Assembly (NCBI GenBank): GCA_001465935.1
Contig: LNKV01000005.1
Location: 868,001-932,000, forward strand
Origin: Clarireedia homoeocarpa
Lineage: Eukaryota; Ascomycota; Leotiomycetes; Helotiales; Rutstroemiaceae
Direction of reading: 5' to 3'
DNA: 64,000 bases
A model generated the notes under the pieces. It saw nothing but the letters and a program-made list of their open reading frames with translations, was not told where the DNA came from and searched no databases. Numbering within the stretch: position 1 is the first letter of the stretch; each line of letters begins with the position of its first letter. Both the position numbers and the translations under genes were made by a program. Shown in pieces: positions 1 to 11,592 of this stretch.

Positions 1-2
1 AC

Positions 3-1106
3 AGTCTGACGACTTCCTATGGGCTGGGCTACTCTTTTATCAGGGACTATGAGTACACTCTTGGAGCTGATGAACTTTCTGTCTTCGGACAACAGCAGTT
101 AATCAACTCCGGTATCAAATACTATAACCGATATAAGTCACTCACTCAGAGCATAACACCCTTCGTCCGCGCCTCAGGGCAAGACCGTGTTATCGAGTCT
201 GCTCAAAATTGGACGCAGGGGTTCAACTACGCGCGTGTGGCCGATCCATACTCTAAGGCGAATGACAGCTACCCTTACAGCATTGTAGTCATCAGTGAAG
301 AAGCTGGGAGCAACAATACACTGGACCATGGCCTTTGCACCAGTTTCGAGGATGGTTTTGACTCTACTATTGGCGAATCTGCTCAAGCTACCTGGATCTC
401 ACTTTTTACTCCTAATATTACTGCACGCCTCAATGCCAACCTTCCTGGTGTGAACTTCACCAATGTCGATACCATTTCTATGATGGATCTCTGCCCTTTC
501 AACACCGTTGCATCACCAAGTGGCACCATCTCTCCTTTCTGTAACCTCTTTACTCCAGCTGAATGGAGGTCCTACGACTACTACCAATCTCTTGGCAAAT
601 ACTACGGTTATTCCTGGGGCAACCCATTGGGAGCAACCCAGGGTGTAGGGTTCACCAACGAATTGATTGCACGTCTCACATCGTCTCCTGTTCACGACGA
701 GACTTCCACGAACCATACCCTAGATTCCGACTCTGCCACATTTCCTCTCGGTGAGCAAGTCAGGCTCTATGCCGACTTCAGCCATGACAATGACATGACT
801 GGCATCTTCTCTGCCCTTGGTCTCTACAACTCTACCGCCGCCCTATCAAACGTGACTAGAGAAGATGCTCGTCAAACAAATGGATATACGGCTAGTTGGA
901 CCGTACCTTTCGCTGCAAGAATGTATGTGGAGAAGATGAACTGCTCTGGTGAAAGCGAGGAGTTGGTAAGAGTCATTGTGAATGATCGAGTCTTGCCCCT
1001 GGAGACATGTGGTGGCGACGACCTGGGTAGATGTAAATTGTCGAAATTTGTGGAAAGCTTGAGCTTCGCAAGAGCAGGGGGGGATTGGGGAAGTTGTTTT
1101 GTTTGA
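3..1106 (+). CDS. Phytase / histidine acid phosphatase, 3' part (5' end outside window)
   Basis: The frame is open from base 3 to the TGA at 1104-1106, giving 367 C-terminal residues. Early residues read FVRASGQDRVIESAQNWTQG, a block typical of fungal phytases of histidine acid phosphatase clan. The proton-donor HD motif appears in YADFSHDNDM (His codon 783-785). Several N-x-S/T sequons and paired cysteines fit a secreted glycoprotein that releases phosphate from phytate or other monoesters. The nucleophile motif RHGxRxP and the signal peptide lie upstream of the window. There is no intron in the visible part. It converges on the ROT1 homologue. PhyA-type phytase and a broader acid phosphatase cannot be separated here. 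Confidence 0.9.
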   Translation, partial: SLTTSYGLGYSFIRDYEYTLGADELSVFGQQQLINSGIKYYNRYKSLTQSITPFVRASGQDRVIESAQNWTQGFNYARVADPYSKANDSYPYSIVVISEEAGSNNTLDHGLCTSFEDGFDSTIGESAQATWISLFTPNITARLNANLPGVNFTNVDTISMMDLCPFNTVASPSGTISPFCNLFTPAEWRSYDYYQSLGKYYGYSWGNPLGATQGVGFTNELIARLTSSPVHDETSTNHTLDSDSATFPLGEQVRLYADFSHDNDMTGIFSALGLYNSTAALSNVTREDARQTNGYTASWTVPFAARMYVEKMNCSGESEELVRVIVNDRVLPLETCGGDDLGRCKLSKFVESLSFARAGGDWGSCFV

Positions 1107-1545
1107 GCTAACGACAAATCCGATAAATTGTGGAGAAAACAATCTACGTTCTTATTAGATTAATATCACCCAAGGTTCTACAGTAACGAATCCACTAGAT
1201 GTGTCTTCACACATATTCATTCAATGCATAGCAGTGGATATTTTCCACATGTGACGCTTCTTTCTGAGTCTTTAGCAGAATTTGAGTGTGGAAGAAAGTT
1301 ATGTGAGGTATAGAAAAGTGTAATAGCAAATATTCCAACGCCCCTTCTTGAATCATAACGTAGAATTATTCTAGTGCCAACTAAAACCACTTGTATAAAA
1401 GACATAACATCCTCCAAACTCCAGTTCTGTCTGTTGCTCTTTAAGACATCGTTGGTATATATGCGTTCTCGCTCTTGACTCACTCCCGTATTTTGTACAA
1501 AGGTGCCATCGCTGGCGTCAAGTTTCTCAGCTTCCACAAGATTAT

Positions 1546-2524
1546 TTACAACAGGTAGGCCGCTCCGCCAAAAATTGTCATTCCAATGCCGGCCCACCAG
1601 AGCAAGTCAGGATCAATACGATAAATAAGCGACGGCTTTTCAATGCCACGTTTGATATGTTTGGCGTCTTTGTTAAGTGGTAGGACGAATTCTTCGGAGG
1701 ATTGGGGTGGATGTGGCTCGTCGAGCGAGCGAGCAAACCATCGCTTGGCTTTTGCTTTTGCAGAAGTCGTGGGATTGAGAGTCTGGGTTGGAAGCATCAA
1801 AGGAGGACTGTAGGCTAAGTACATTGGGTTCTTGGGAGTTCCGTCAAATTCGTACAGATCAAGTCGGGTCAACTTCGTGTAAGCATCTGTAGAAACCACA
1901 TATTTCTATGTTGTAGCAGTTAGCAGGCGCCCTTATATATCGCAAAAAGACTGTAGGTTTTCTCATGAACAGCCCTACATGACCTACCTTGAGAGTTTCG
2001 CTTTGATTGTATCGCGTATAGGTTGCCGTATTAGCAACACAAGGAGCGGAAAGTAGTTGGCGGCCATCGACACCGAAGGGAGTCAAAGTCAAGGATCCAT
2101 CGGAATTTTCCTCATATGTCCCATGTTGCCATTGCATTATTGATGAAACACAACTCGGTGTCGCGGCTAAATCTCTATCAGTAATTGCTCAAACGATGGT
2201 GTGTTTGTCTTGGAACACAACGTACGGTTTGCAACCACACGGTAATATGACTCTTCGTAGTATCCATCGGTGGTGAACGAATATGAAAATCCTGTATGTG
2301 TAGGTTCGAGCAATGAATCGTTAACTGGGTTGTAAAAGCCCTGATTGAACATCGTCAGTTTACATATTTCCATCCCCGTTCCATTAATAGAAACATACAG
2401 GTCCAGTCAACACCGCAGCAGATTTTGTAGACCACGTTCCAGCAAGTTCAGATGTAGCCGCAGAAGTTGTCGACAATAGGTATGCGCCCGCGATTAAGAT
2501 CGAAGGCAGTGAGATAGGTGCCAT
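1546..2524 (-). CDS. ROT1: ROT1-like ER chaperone / cell-wall biogenesis protein
   Basis: Spliced as complement(1546-1905, 1988-2166, 2226-2340, 2399-2524), 259 residues, all phases consistent. The ATG at 2524-2522 starts a signal peptide (MAPISLPSILIAGAYLLSTT). Family blocks follow: ELAGTWSTKS near residue 26, GFSYSFTTDGYYEESYYR, IMQWQHGTY, TPFGVDGRQL, TYTRYNQSE, then LTRLDLYEFDGTP. The C-terminus has one membrane segment (LLWWAGIGMTIFGGAAYLL), as in yeast Rot1. Rot1 is an essential ER membrane protein that helps fold glycoproteins and is needed for beta-1,6-glucan synthesis. The second donor (gtacgt at 2225) was chosen because it restores VVANPATPSC. It is divergent from the cyclo-ligase gene with about 416 bp between starts. 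Confidence 0.93.
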
Positions 2525-2940
2525 TTTATGCCGTTGTGGTTGTTGATGTTGATATTGTTCATTTTGGCCGAAAGCATGAGATTGGATTAGGGATGGAATT
2601 CGTAACAGCCGATCGCATATGAGCCACAATTAACGCCACAAATATGCATCGCCTTGCCAAGTCTTTCAAAAAGAGCGGAGCCCTTCCTTCAACTATCCAC
2701 AGCAGGATATTGTCAATGTGGATTGATTATATCTCGATTTTCAGATCCTGATGCAAAACTGAATATCAAGACGCACATCACCCAAGGCTCAGTTTTAATT
2801 CTAAGTCTGGCACAATACTAGCTCCCGTGTGAACACCCGTAGCTCGGGAGAATTAATAAGAAGGCACCCTTCCCTTCAAGCGGAACTGCAAAAATTAACT
2901 GCTCTGTCTGGTACTTTCACACATCGGCCTGTCAGATGAC
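2525..2940. promoter_or_regulatory. Divergent promoter region between ROT1 and FAU1 homologues
   Basis: A 416-bp gap between two opposed start codons must hold both promoters. I see no single recognisable operator. It is ordinary mixed-composition DNA without repeats. Confidence 0.5.
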
Positions 2941-3730
2941 ATGTCGCCTACAGCTGCACTCAAAGCGAGCAAGAAGGAGCTACGCTCTTTGATGAAAAGC
3001 ACCTTATCTAGTATTACTAACGAATCGGTGCAGTCCCAAAGTAAGCTCACATATTATGCACAAAAGATTTCTTGATCCACTAATAGCACAAGGCGCCGCT
3101 GTCTTGCAAAGACTTATCAACTTCGAACCGTACCAGAGAGCCTCCCGCGTAGGAATCTATCTTGCTATGCCAACAGGAGAAGTGCAGACAGATGCCATAG
3201 TGCGACATGCACTAGATACTGGCAAGCAAGTCTTCGTGCCTTACCTTCACAAATCAACATCTCAGGCATCTGATACACCACGTTCCATAATGGATATGGT
3301 AGATCTTCATAGCGTGGCGGATTATGATAATCTGAAAAGAGACAGCTGGGGAATTCCAACTATTCCAACAGAGACGGTAAATGAACGGGAAAGCATTCTC
3401 GAATCCATGCCAAAAGGGGCCGGCCTGGACATGATTTTGATGCCTGGAGTAGCTTTTGACGTTGACCCGAAAACCAATTTTATAAGACGACTCGGACATG
3501 GAAAGGGTTTTTATGACTATTTCTTGCACCGATATATTTTGCAGCAAGGGTCACAGGTGATGGATAGATGTTCAGGTCCGGGAACGAATGCATTGCTCTA
3601 CGGTTTGGCTCTCGAAGAACAATTCTTGCAACCTGGAAGCGGACTTTCGGTACCAGTAGGCGAGTATGACAGTCTTCTCCATGGACTGCTGGTAGGAGAT
3701 GGGGAGATCAAAGGTGGTCTTGCCTCCTAG
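2941..3730 (+). CDS. FAU1: 5-formyltetrahydrofolate cyclo-ligase (5,10-methenyl-THF synthetase)
   Basis: Spliced as 2941-3040 and 3087-3730, 247 residues. A 46-nt intron (gtaagc ... actaatag) brings the frames together. The N-terminus MSPTAALKASKKELRSLMKS matches the basic helix of MTHFS proteins. Residues near 55-65 read RVGIYLAMPTGEVQTDAIV, and the nucleotide/folate-binding signature GHGKGFYD lies at about 170-177. The enzyme uses ATP to convert 5-formyl-THF to 5,10-methenyl-THF, the only known route for re-using folinic acid. Length is slightly above the usual 200-230 residues because of a loop before the GHGKG motif. It converges on the SmE gene, with 141 bp between stop codons. Confidence 0.93.
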
Positions 3731-3871
3731 AAGTAGATCCAGCTCATTACAAATAACCCAAATGGTCCTAAATACCCTGCTTACTCCTCCAAGCCCTATG
3801 GTTCTCAGTCTTGAAATGCTTTTCGTGCTCTGAATGGCTCGTCATTAACGTTTAACGCCTGACCAAGTATC

Positions 3872-4258
3872 TTATCCACTAATGTCTTGGATCAACGACA
3901 CATTGTCGCCCTTCAATAAAATTTGTCCTGGAATACATTAGCTAGAAGCTTTTTCTGATCATACAATCTAAAACCTACCCAAAGATCTTCTCTTCTCTGC
4001 ATCCGTCTTTGTCGCAAGTTTCACCTCCACCGCATCGTCGAGGACCAAGTTCATGAATTCATCGAAACCCTGCAAAAAGATCAGTTAGCGGCAGTATACC
4101 ATTGATTCGGTGTGTAAACGCACTCTGATCTTGCCCTCAATTCTGATGCCCAACTGCTCGTATAACCAGACAGATACCAGACTGTGCTGTTGCAACAGCT
4201 TGAATATGTAGTTGATTGGGGGAAGTAGAACCTTCCTGTTTCCACCACCTCTATTCAT
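3872..4258 (-). CDS. SME1: Small nuclear ribonucleoprotein E (Sm protein E)
   Basis: Spliced as complement(3872-3927, 3979-4069, 4124-4258), 93 residues, phases agree. The protein has the Sm fold: Sm1 includes QPIN-like LPPINYIFKLLQQ and VWLYEQLGIRIEGKIRGFDE, followed by FMNLVLDDAVEV. Sm2 is LGQILLKGDNVSLIQ. This matches SmE of the heptameric ring on U1, U2, U4 and U5 snRNAs in the nuclear spliceosome. Length equals human SmE (92). The exon 1 donor is the less usual gtgcgt. The start is divergent from MTR10, with 464 bp between the ATGs. Confusion with LSM5 is unlikely given the WLYEQ block. Confidence 0.95.
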
Positions 4259-4722
4259 GGTGAAATCGCGTTCTATTGAAAGGTGAAGGTGAGTTGGAGA
4301 GACGGAGAGACGAAGTTGTGAGTGGCCGGCGAAAAATTGGGCCGTTGAGCTGTATTGTTTACTGTTCAAAGGTTCAAATTCTCGAACGTGCTTCCTTAGC
4401 CATTGGTGTACAAGAGGCTCTTTCAACGAGGCTGCGACTAAAGAACGGCACTAAAACTTTATTTTCCCGACACCAACTTTCTATGTTGGTCTGGTCGCTT
4501 CGTACAATGTCATAATCTGAACCCCATTCATACATTTACAAAATACTTCAACTCTTTCCGATATAACCAAATAACGCGCAATCTTTTACAGAACCTTCCT
4601 TCCAATTTCCTTCAGGCTCTTCTTCGCACTGTAGTTTTTTTCGCGGGCTTTTACGAACAGTGCATGTATACGTCGCTTGGCTGACTTGTTCATTGTCTTC
4701 AAAAGCTGCCCCTCCATCCAAA
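4259..4722. promoter_or_regulatory. Divergent SmE/MTR10 promoter with a short uORF
   Basis: The 464 bp between two start codons serves both genes. On + a seven-codon upstream ORF (ATG at 4664, stop TGA ending at 4684) precedes the MTR10 start at 4723. Whether it lies inside the transcript is not visible from sequence. Confidence 0.4.
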
Positions 4723-7700
4723 ATGGTCGCTGTACCAAGTAATGGAAACGGGCCGCAAAATGCCTTCACACCTGTTCTTGCAGCCCTCAGGACAATGCGC
4801 GAAGGTGCTAGGGAGGAAAAGAAAGCAGCGCATGGTTATCTAGAAAGTTTCCAGAAATCGGTGAGTTCTTGAACGATCTGTTTGATTCTTTTGCGCCAAA
4901 GCAACCACAATCGACAGACGCTCACTAGATTTGCAGGCGGAAGCATGGCAGATTACGATTGGGATTCTGCAGTCAGATGCACAAGCAGACGAGAAGCTCT
5001 TTGCAGCTACTACGCTAAGGGGAAAGGTACTCGATCTCGAACTCCCAAATAAGGTATCAATGACTGATTTCGTAGATCACCTATGACACCCAACAACTGC
5101 CAGGCGAATCTTTACCAGCTCTCCGAAATCAATTATTAGAACTCTTGAAACTATATGCGACGGGGCCAAGAGCGATCCGAATCCAACTGTGTGTTTGCTT
5201 GGCTATTCTAGCTATACAAATGACGGGATGGAAAGATGTGGTGCCGATGGTTGTATCAACCTTGGGAAATAATGCGGACAGTCATGCCTGTATCCTGGAC
5301 TTCTTGAGAGTCCTTCCGGAAGAAGTCACCGAAGGACGTAAAATCACTTTGACAGTATGTGGGCCGAAAGACACCATTCCCGGAGCATGTGATTCGACGT
5401 GGGGTAGGAGAGATGTTAGGAGTATCAGTGTCTAATGCGTCATACTAGGAAGATGAGCTTCAGCAGAGGACTCAGGAACTCTTGGGAGATAATGCTGCGC
5501 AAGTCGTGCAGCTATTAGTTAGCTACGCGCAATCATCAGGTATGTGATGATACATACGTATAGAGAACCCAGACTAACTTCAAATATAGAGTCGGCAGCG
5601 ACAAACCCGCAGCTGCTTGAAGTTATCACATCTTGGCTGCGTGAAGTACCTGTTAAAGACATCGTCAATTCCCCTCTTCTAGCTATAATACTAAATGCAC
5701 TGAACAACGACAATTCATTTGAAGCAGCAACCGATTGTTTGTGCGCTATATTCAAGGAAACCCGCGAAGTCGACGAGTATATGCCAACCATTGAAACACT
5801 TCTACCCCGTGTTCTTGCACTGCAGCCTCGAATTGCTCAAACCTCTCAACAGGAAGATTCAGAGGCATTCAAGGGCATAACTCGCATCTTTTCAGAAGCG
5901 GGTGAAGCATGGGTTGTTTTAATTGCGCGGGAGCCGAAGGTCTTCCGACCGTTGGTTGAAGCAATCTTGGAGTGCGCTCACAGGGATTTCGACAAAGATG
6001 CAATATCCTTAACATTCGGGTTCTGGTATGAGCTCAAACTTTATCTGGTCCTCGAGATATACATCGAAGCTCGTATGCAGTATGTCGATGTGTACTCGAA
6101 GCTTGTGGATATCATGGTCAAACAGCTCGAGTTCCCTTCGGCAGATGGAGAAAATGAGACAGATCTGTTTGATGGTGATAGAGAAGCCGAGGAAAAGTTC
6201 AGGGAATTCCGTCATCATATGGGAGATGTTCTCAAGGACTGCTGTGAAATTATGGGAGTCACGCCATGTCTTACCAAAATTTTTGATGCTATTAAGTCTT
6301 GGATGAGCTCCTATGCAAGCCTAGCAACTGACAATTCCGTCCCGCACTGGCAACAGCTTGAGGCCCCACTATTCGGCATGCGGGCGATGGGTAGAATGGT
6401 GGACAAAGATGAGGATATTATACTCCCACAGATCATGCCTCTACTTGTTCAGATTCCACGTCACGAAAAACTCCGGTTTGCCACTATAATGGTACTAGGT
6501 CGCTATACCGAATGGACGTCAAACCATCCCGAGTTACTTGAGTCTCAATTCACTTACATTGTCTCCTCATTTGCCACAGACTCCAAGGAGATTGTCAGAG
6601 CAGCCGCAATGGCTATGAAGTTCTTCTGTACTGACTGCAAACATTTACTCAGTGGGCAGGTTGTGCAGCTTCAGCAGTTCTATGACCAGACTCTTGACAA
6701 ATTACCTGGTGTTAGTCAGGAGGAATTGACTGAAGGCGTTGCATCTGTTGTTGCTGTCCAACCACCAAGTCAGACATACCAACTCATGAAGCTCTACTGT
6801 GATCCTTTGATGGCCAGATTGATGGCGTTGGCGAACGCAGCTACTGATGAAGATTCAAAACTCAAGGTTGCTGGTATGATCTCTCCCTAACTTTCTTTTC
6901 TGGAAAAACTTACTAACCAGATCATAGATCACATGCAACTGATTACTTTGTTCATTCAGATAGTCACCCCTTGGATCGAACCTAATCAGGAGCACCCGGC
7001 AGTCAAGTATTGCCAAGAAATTTTCCCAATCCTAGCAACCATTTTAGACAATTTCATGAACTTCACTCCGATCTGCGAGAGGATTTGCCGAACTTGGCGA
7101 TACATGGTCATCTCATATCGGACAGCGATGGCCCCTCTACTTCCACTAATGGCCAACAAGCTTGCTGAGGGGTTCGCTGCCTCACGACAAGGCTGTTTTC
7201 TCTGGGTTACGAGTGCAATTTTGCGCGAATTTTCCGAAGATCGGGATCATGTTGATGAACAAACTACAGAGCACATTTATAGCTTCTTCGAGCTTCAGTC
7301 AACTGCTATGTTGAAAGCTATGAACGATCTTCCCCCTCAGGATTTGCCCGACGTCATCGAGGACTTTTATCGTCTCTTGATCGACGCGCTGCTGTATTAT
7401 CCCCACAAGATGATCCGATCGCCTCTCTTCGCTCCGATATTCCAGGCTGCGATCGCTGCTCTGGATCTCGAGCAACGTGACCCTCTGTCTGCAGTCTTAC
7501 ACTATCTTCGAGATGTGATTGCTTACGGTGGAGACAATCCTCCTAGCTCCTTCAAGAGTGCAAATCCACCCGAACTTCAGCAAGCGATCCAGCAGCTTGT
7601 ACTGGCTAATGGCGAGATTCTTGTGAAAGGAATCATGAAAGGCATGATGATCAGCTTCCCTGGGGATTGTTTCACAGATGGCAGTGGTGTACTTCTAGGC

Positions 7701-7958
7701 CTCTTCGAAATACTACCACAACAAACTGCCGCTTGGGTCGATCAAGTGCTACGCATGCTTCCACCAGGTACTGTCGGAGAAGCAGAAATAAACCGTCTCA
7801 TGAATAGCATTCGGGAAAGGCTTAGTGTAGGTAGTGACGGTGTGCGGAAAGTTCGCAGCTTACTTCAAGACTTCACCAACAATTACCGAAGACGTTATGT
7901 CGCCCCTAGAGATGGTTTAGGTCGACTGGAAACCACGAGGTTTCATTTCAATGGCTAG
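4723..7958 (+). CDS. MTR10: Nuclear import receptor MTR10 / transportin-3 (importin-beta family)
   Basis: Six exons: 4723-4860, 4937-5026, 5076-5354, 5449-5539, 5590-6873, 6928-7958; 970 residues, every junction phase-consistent. The N-terminus resembles the importin-beta N-terminal repeat (AEAWQITIGILQ, AATTLRGKITYD), then an exportin-1-like alpha-helical repeat region runs to the C-terminus. Length fits the family (about 920-970). Yeast Mtr10 and human TNPO3 carry SR/RGG RNA-binding proteins into the nucleus, and Mtr10 also affects tRNA retrograde import. Small exons cluster at the 5' end, as is common in fungi. Terminal residues LETTRFHFNG end just before TAG at 7956-7958. The family call is firm; cargo is inferred from homologues. 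Confidence 0.94.
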
Positions 7959-9128
7959 AACTCATTCTTCTTGAACGGTTCATAGAATCTGAGAAACCTT
8001 CAAAATTCAGTGTTTGTTTTATTTGTTGCAAATGGCATAGCGTCTTGGTTGGTGGCAGGCGGGTATTTCCTTGCTCTCTTCTGATTACTTGGTTTCTCAA
8101 CTCCCGCGGAGTGACTTGTGACAAACTTAGTAGCGGAAACTACTTGGAAGAAGCAAGGAAAAATCCGTAATGGTCACTGTCGGACCGGAGTGGGGATAAG
8201 GTATAAGATGAGCGTATACTTTTAAACGATGCAAGTTTCTCGTATGGACGGAAAGAATGTGGCTGGAAGGGGGGATGGAGGTACGGATGGGAAATAAGTC
8301 ACAGGACACAATTTTTCGAGCTAATTTATTGGGCTTGCTTTTGTGGCGAGATGTCGACGGGCGCAAACGAAGTGGATTGAGATATGTGATACGATGCAAT
8401 GCGGCAGATGTGTTTAGCGATCAGTTATAGATAACCCAAAGGCATAGCATGGCGATGGAAAGGGAAGGATATAACATGAGATAAAAAAGGGGCCCGGGAG
8501 ATGGACGGGTCGAAATAGAAGCGGGAATTCCATTTTACGACTTAAAACAGATGAGATGCCATCCATGATGGCTCGCAAGTTGCAAAAATGCCATAGAACT
8601 CCTCCTCGTCAATTAGAGATGCAAATTACATTAGTGAATCTCATATAGCATTTATTCATTGACTTCTTCGTATGATACATATTCCCGCCAACCAAAACGT
8701 GCCATCCGCTTCCAACCAACGCCTCCGCTGATGTCAATCTGAAAAAAGAAGGAGCATGAGCTCATCTGGACATTACTTAGCCAGTATATATAGGGTCTAA
8801 AATTTGGAGGGAAATGTGGTATCTACAATTCATCGCGCTTGTGGGAACAAGTGCAGAAGAACTTCGACTGGTAAACACGGCAGAAATGGCCTATGATATT
8901 TCATACAGGCGTCTCTGTGCCCAAAATAAGGAAGGAAGAACACCAACAACTCCACGCTAATGAGGGAATGAAAAATATAGAAATCCCATGTACACACCCA
9001 AAAAGACGTTTTTGTGCATGTTGCCACAGTTATCTGACCTCTAGAAACGCCGCGCAAAAATCTGGGGAATCATAAGTTTGGAAATCAAAACTGATCTTGA
9101 AAGCTCAACGAGATATGTACGCGATGAA
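7959..9128. other. Convergent intergenic region
   Basis: About 1.17 kb between the stop codons of MTR10 (+) and the Zn2Cys6 gene (-). It should contain both 3' UTRs. No ORF with protein-like composition, repeat or RNA gene was recognised. Confidence 0.5.
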
Positions 9129-11592
9129 CTAGGAGCCGGAATAGAGGAGGCGGGATGAGTAGCGGAGCTCAAAACAACGAGAATTGGCGGGGTCAAAGAC
9201 AGGGTTCAGCTGTTTGTCTAGAACATAGGAACCTGGTGTCTGATTAGCGCTGACTATAACTGACGGAGGAGAAAAAAGTAAAGGCTTACGGCGAAGTTGT
9301 ATTTCATTAAAGAAATCATGAGCTCGTGTATCCCTTTTTTCGCCTTCAACCTTGACATCGACCACGAGGACACCATCGACATACGAATCGGCATATGACT
9401 TAGGTGGGACACTTCTGGTATTCAGCAGCATTTGCAACAAGTCGGTGAGTTTGTCTCCTTGAGAACCAAACCAGACTGGGTTTTTGTCTAGTGGCCATCG
9501 AGACTTGAATGAATCTTGTTCCCATGACTTGAAAAGCCAGGTTGACTTTTCGATGCAGTTGAGGACGATGAGCGATATGAGGAACACTTCGAAGGACGAA
9601 GCCTTATTATGCTGAAGCAAACGCCTTTCTAGCTCGTTTAGAATATTCCTACACATCATTGCAGCCTTCTTCTCAGCTGCAGCATTGAGCTGCGCTACCA
9701 TCGTGTTCCAAGAGGGCTCACGGGGAGGGATCGCTTGTGTTTGTCCAGCCTGTTCGCCGGAACAGATCTTTTCATTGAAGTTCCAGCTAACATCTGCATC
9801 GACGAGAATGTGGACCATGGCCCAGAACTCAAGAGCACGCTCGAGTAGTTTATCTTGCTTCTCAATAGAAAGATTCAGAGCGGTTGTCAAAGTGGTGCGC
9901 ATGAACCTTGACGGTTCGTTATCTATGAAGACGGTCATCATGCGCTTTGTATATGCTTCCAACTTGGCAGTGACATCTTCGTTATCGGTATCGAGCATTC
10001 GATATGCTGAATTGAAGGTGTTGTTGAGGCCAGGGTCAATTTGTCCTTCCATAGGAATATTCACGGCTTCCAAGCAATTGAATTCTGCGACAATCCCAGT
10101 AGCTGGGAAATGCGATGCCTCAATCAGATTAGAGGAACTGCGGAAATTAACAGAAGCCTTTGCAATGCTGACTTCGTGGTGCGCTAAGACCGTGTGGAGA
10201 TTAGCAGAGTACATCTCCATCTCATCCGTAAGTCGAGTCCGAACACATGGCGTCTTCCATAATCGGGCATTATCAACACTTTTACACGTGTTGCATGGAG
10301 TCTCGCCAGAGCAAGGCTTTTTCAACATTCGACAGCGAATACAAGCACCTCGCTTCCTAACTTCCTGGACCTCCTTTCTGCGGGTATCCGAAAAACGACC
10401 ACGAACTTTGGGCTTATTTGCCTTCTGACCATTGCCATACTCGGCACTGAATTCTGTCGTCATTGTTGGATTGATGGCTAAACGCTGGTAGGCTCCGGGT
10501 CCGGGTACAGGTCCAGATGCAGCCGGCTCAGTATTCTCAGCCTGTTGTTGCTCATTTGCGTGCGCGTCCGTATACATCTGCGTCAATTGAGCTATCTGAG
10601 CAACTTGAGCAGCATTTTGCGCCGCTTGTGCGTCGCTGTCTTGCATGGACCAATTATTCTGCTGATCAGCAGAGCCGCCGTTGTACATCTCAGCCATAGT
10701 GGCATCTGCAAGCTCGCGAGTCAATCTGGCTTCCGTAAGCTTTTCTTGAGCATCGGCATCCTCGCTTAACAACTGAGGGTCGACCATCGATGGAATGAAA
10801 CGGGCGGCAGCTGCAGCTGTTGCGGCCATTGCAAGGTTCGGAGAGGTTGCCCGAGAAGCTGAGAGGGCATTTAGGTACATGGAACTTGCATTGGCCTCCT
10901 TTTGTTGATTTTTCTGACTACCTGCTGTGAGGAACATTAGCACAGAATCGCGAACCAAAGTATATCAGACGAACTTTTCTTTTCGCGTTGAGCGCGTGAC
11001 TCATAACTCATGGGCGGGTTATCAAGAGTGTATTGCTCTTGAAGCTCTAGATTGTCAGATCGTAGAGGTTCGAATGTCCTGTCCTCTGCAGGACTTCCAC
11101 TACCTGGTTTGTCATCCCGTTTTTCGGACAAATCCATACGCCTGGAGACCTCGGCCAAGGTCTCCAAAGCAGTCCAATTTCTGTTTGTGCCAGACAGTTC
11201 GACATTAGGCACTGGTTGTAGTGGCCCTGCATTTCGGGTGCGATCTGCGACATCAGGAAGATTGTTCAATTCGAGAAGAGCCCTTTGTCGATCGCGAAGA
11301 GAAATGGCGGGGCACTTCTTGACAAGGTGAGCCGTTAAGCTATCGATCCTTCCTTTTGGAAACTTTTCGCCACATGTTTTGCATGTATGTTGGTAGCGAT
11401 TGCTCGAGTCGTTCAGCTTCGGCCCTCGTTCAAAGTGTTGAAGTATCAATGCTATAGCAGTAAATGCGGTCAGCCATTGTTTTTCTTAGGAAGCATGGAG
11501 TTAGGTGATAATCCTGTATGTTAGGGACTGATATATCAGGAAAATTTTGAATATGAAGCACTGTCCTCCTTACCATTTGGTTTGCGGCCCAT
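9129..11592 (-). CDS. Fungal transcription factor with N-terminal C2HC finger and internal Zn2Cys6 cluster
   Basis: Spliced as complement(9129-10921, 10975-11451, 11574-11592), 762 residues. A tiny first exon encodes MGRKPN plus one base; a 122-nt intron follows. Residues 30-53 form a BED/C2HC-like finger (C-x2-C-x14-H-x4-C within YQHTCKTCGEKF...). A Zn2Cys6 cluster lies at about 359-391 (CIRC-x6-C-x5-C-x2-C-x12-C), with an unusually long last loop and preceded by a basic stretch. Between them are Ala- and Gln-rich low-complexity segments; the C-terminal 350 residues look like a helical regulatory region. It is a presumed nuclear DNA-binding regulator of unknown targets. The intron 2 acceptor could be shifted by 3 nt. 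A candidate 50-nt intron at 9240-9289 is discussed under findings. Confidence 0.82.

Noticed and set aside
3041..3066. Very short 26-nt intron in the cyclo-ligase gene (gtaagc to cacaaaag)
   Set aside because: It leads directly into a stop codon; the 46-nt version ending at 3086 keeps phase and restores the expected QTQGAAVLQRL sequence.
9685..10428. 247-codon ORF (+)
   Set aside because: Lies fully antisense to the Zn2Cys6 gene, whose reading frame is supported by finger motifs and splice phases.
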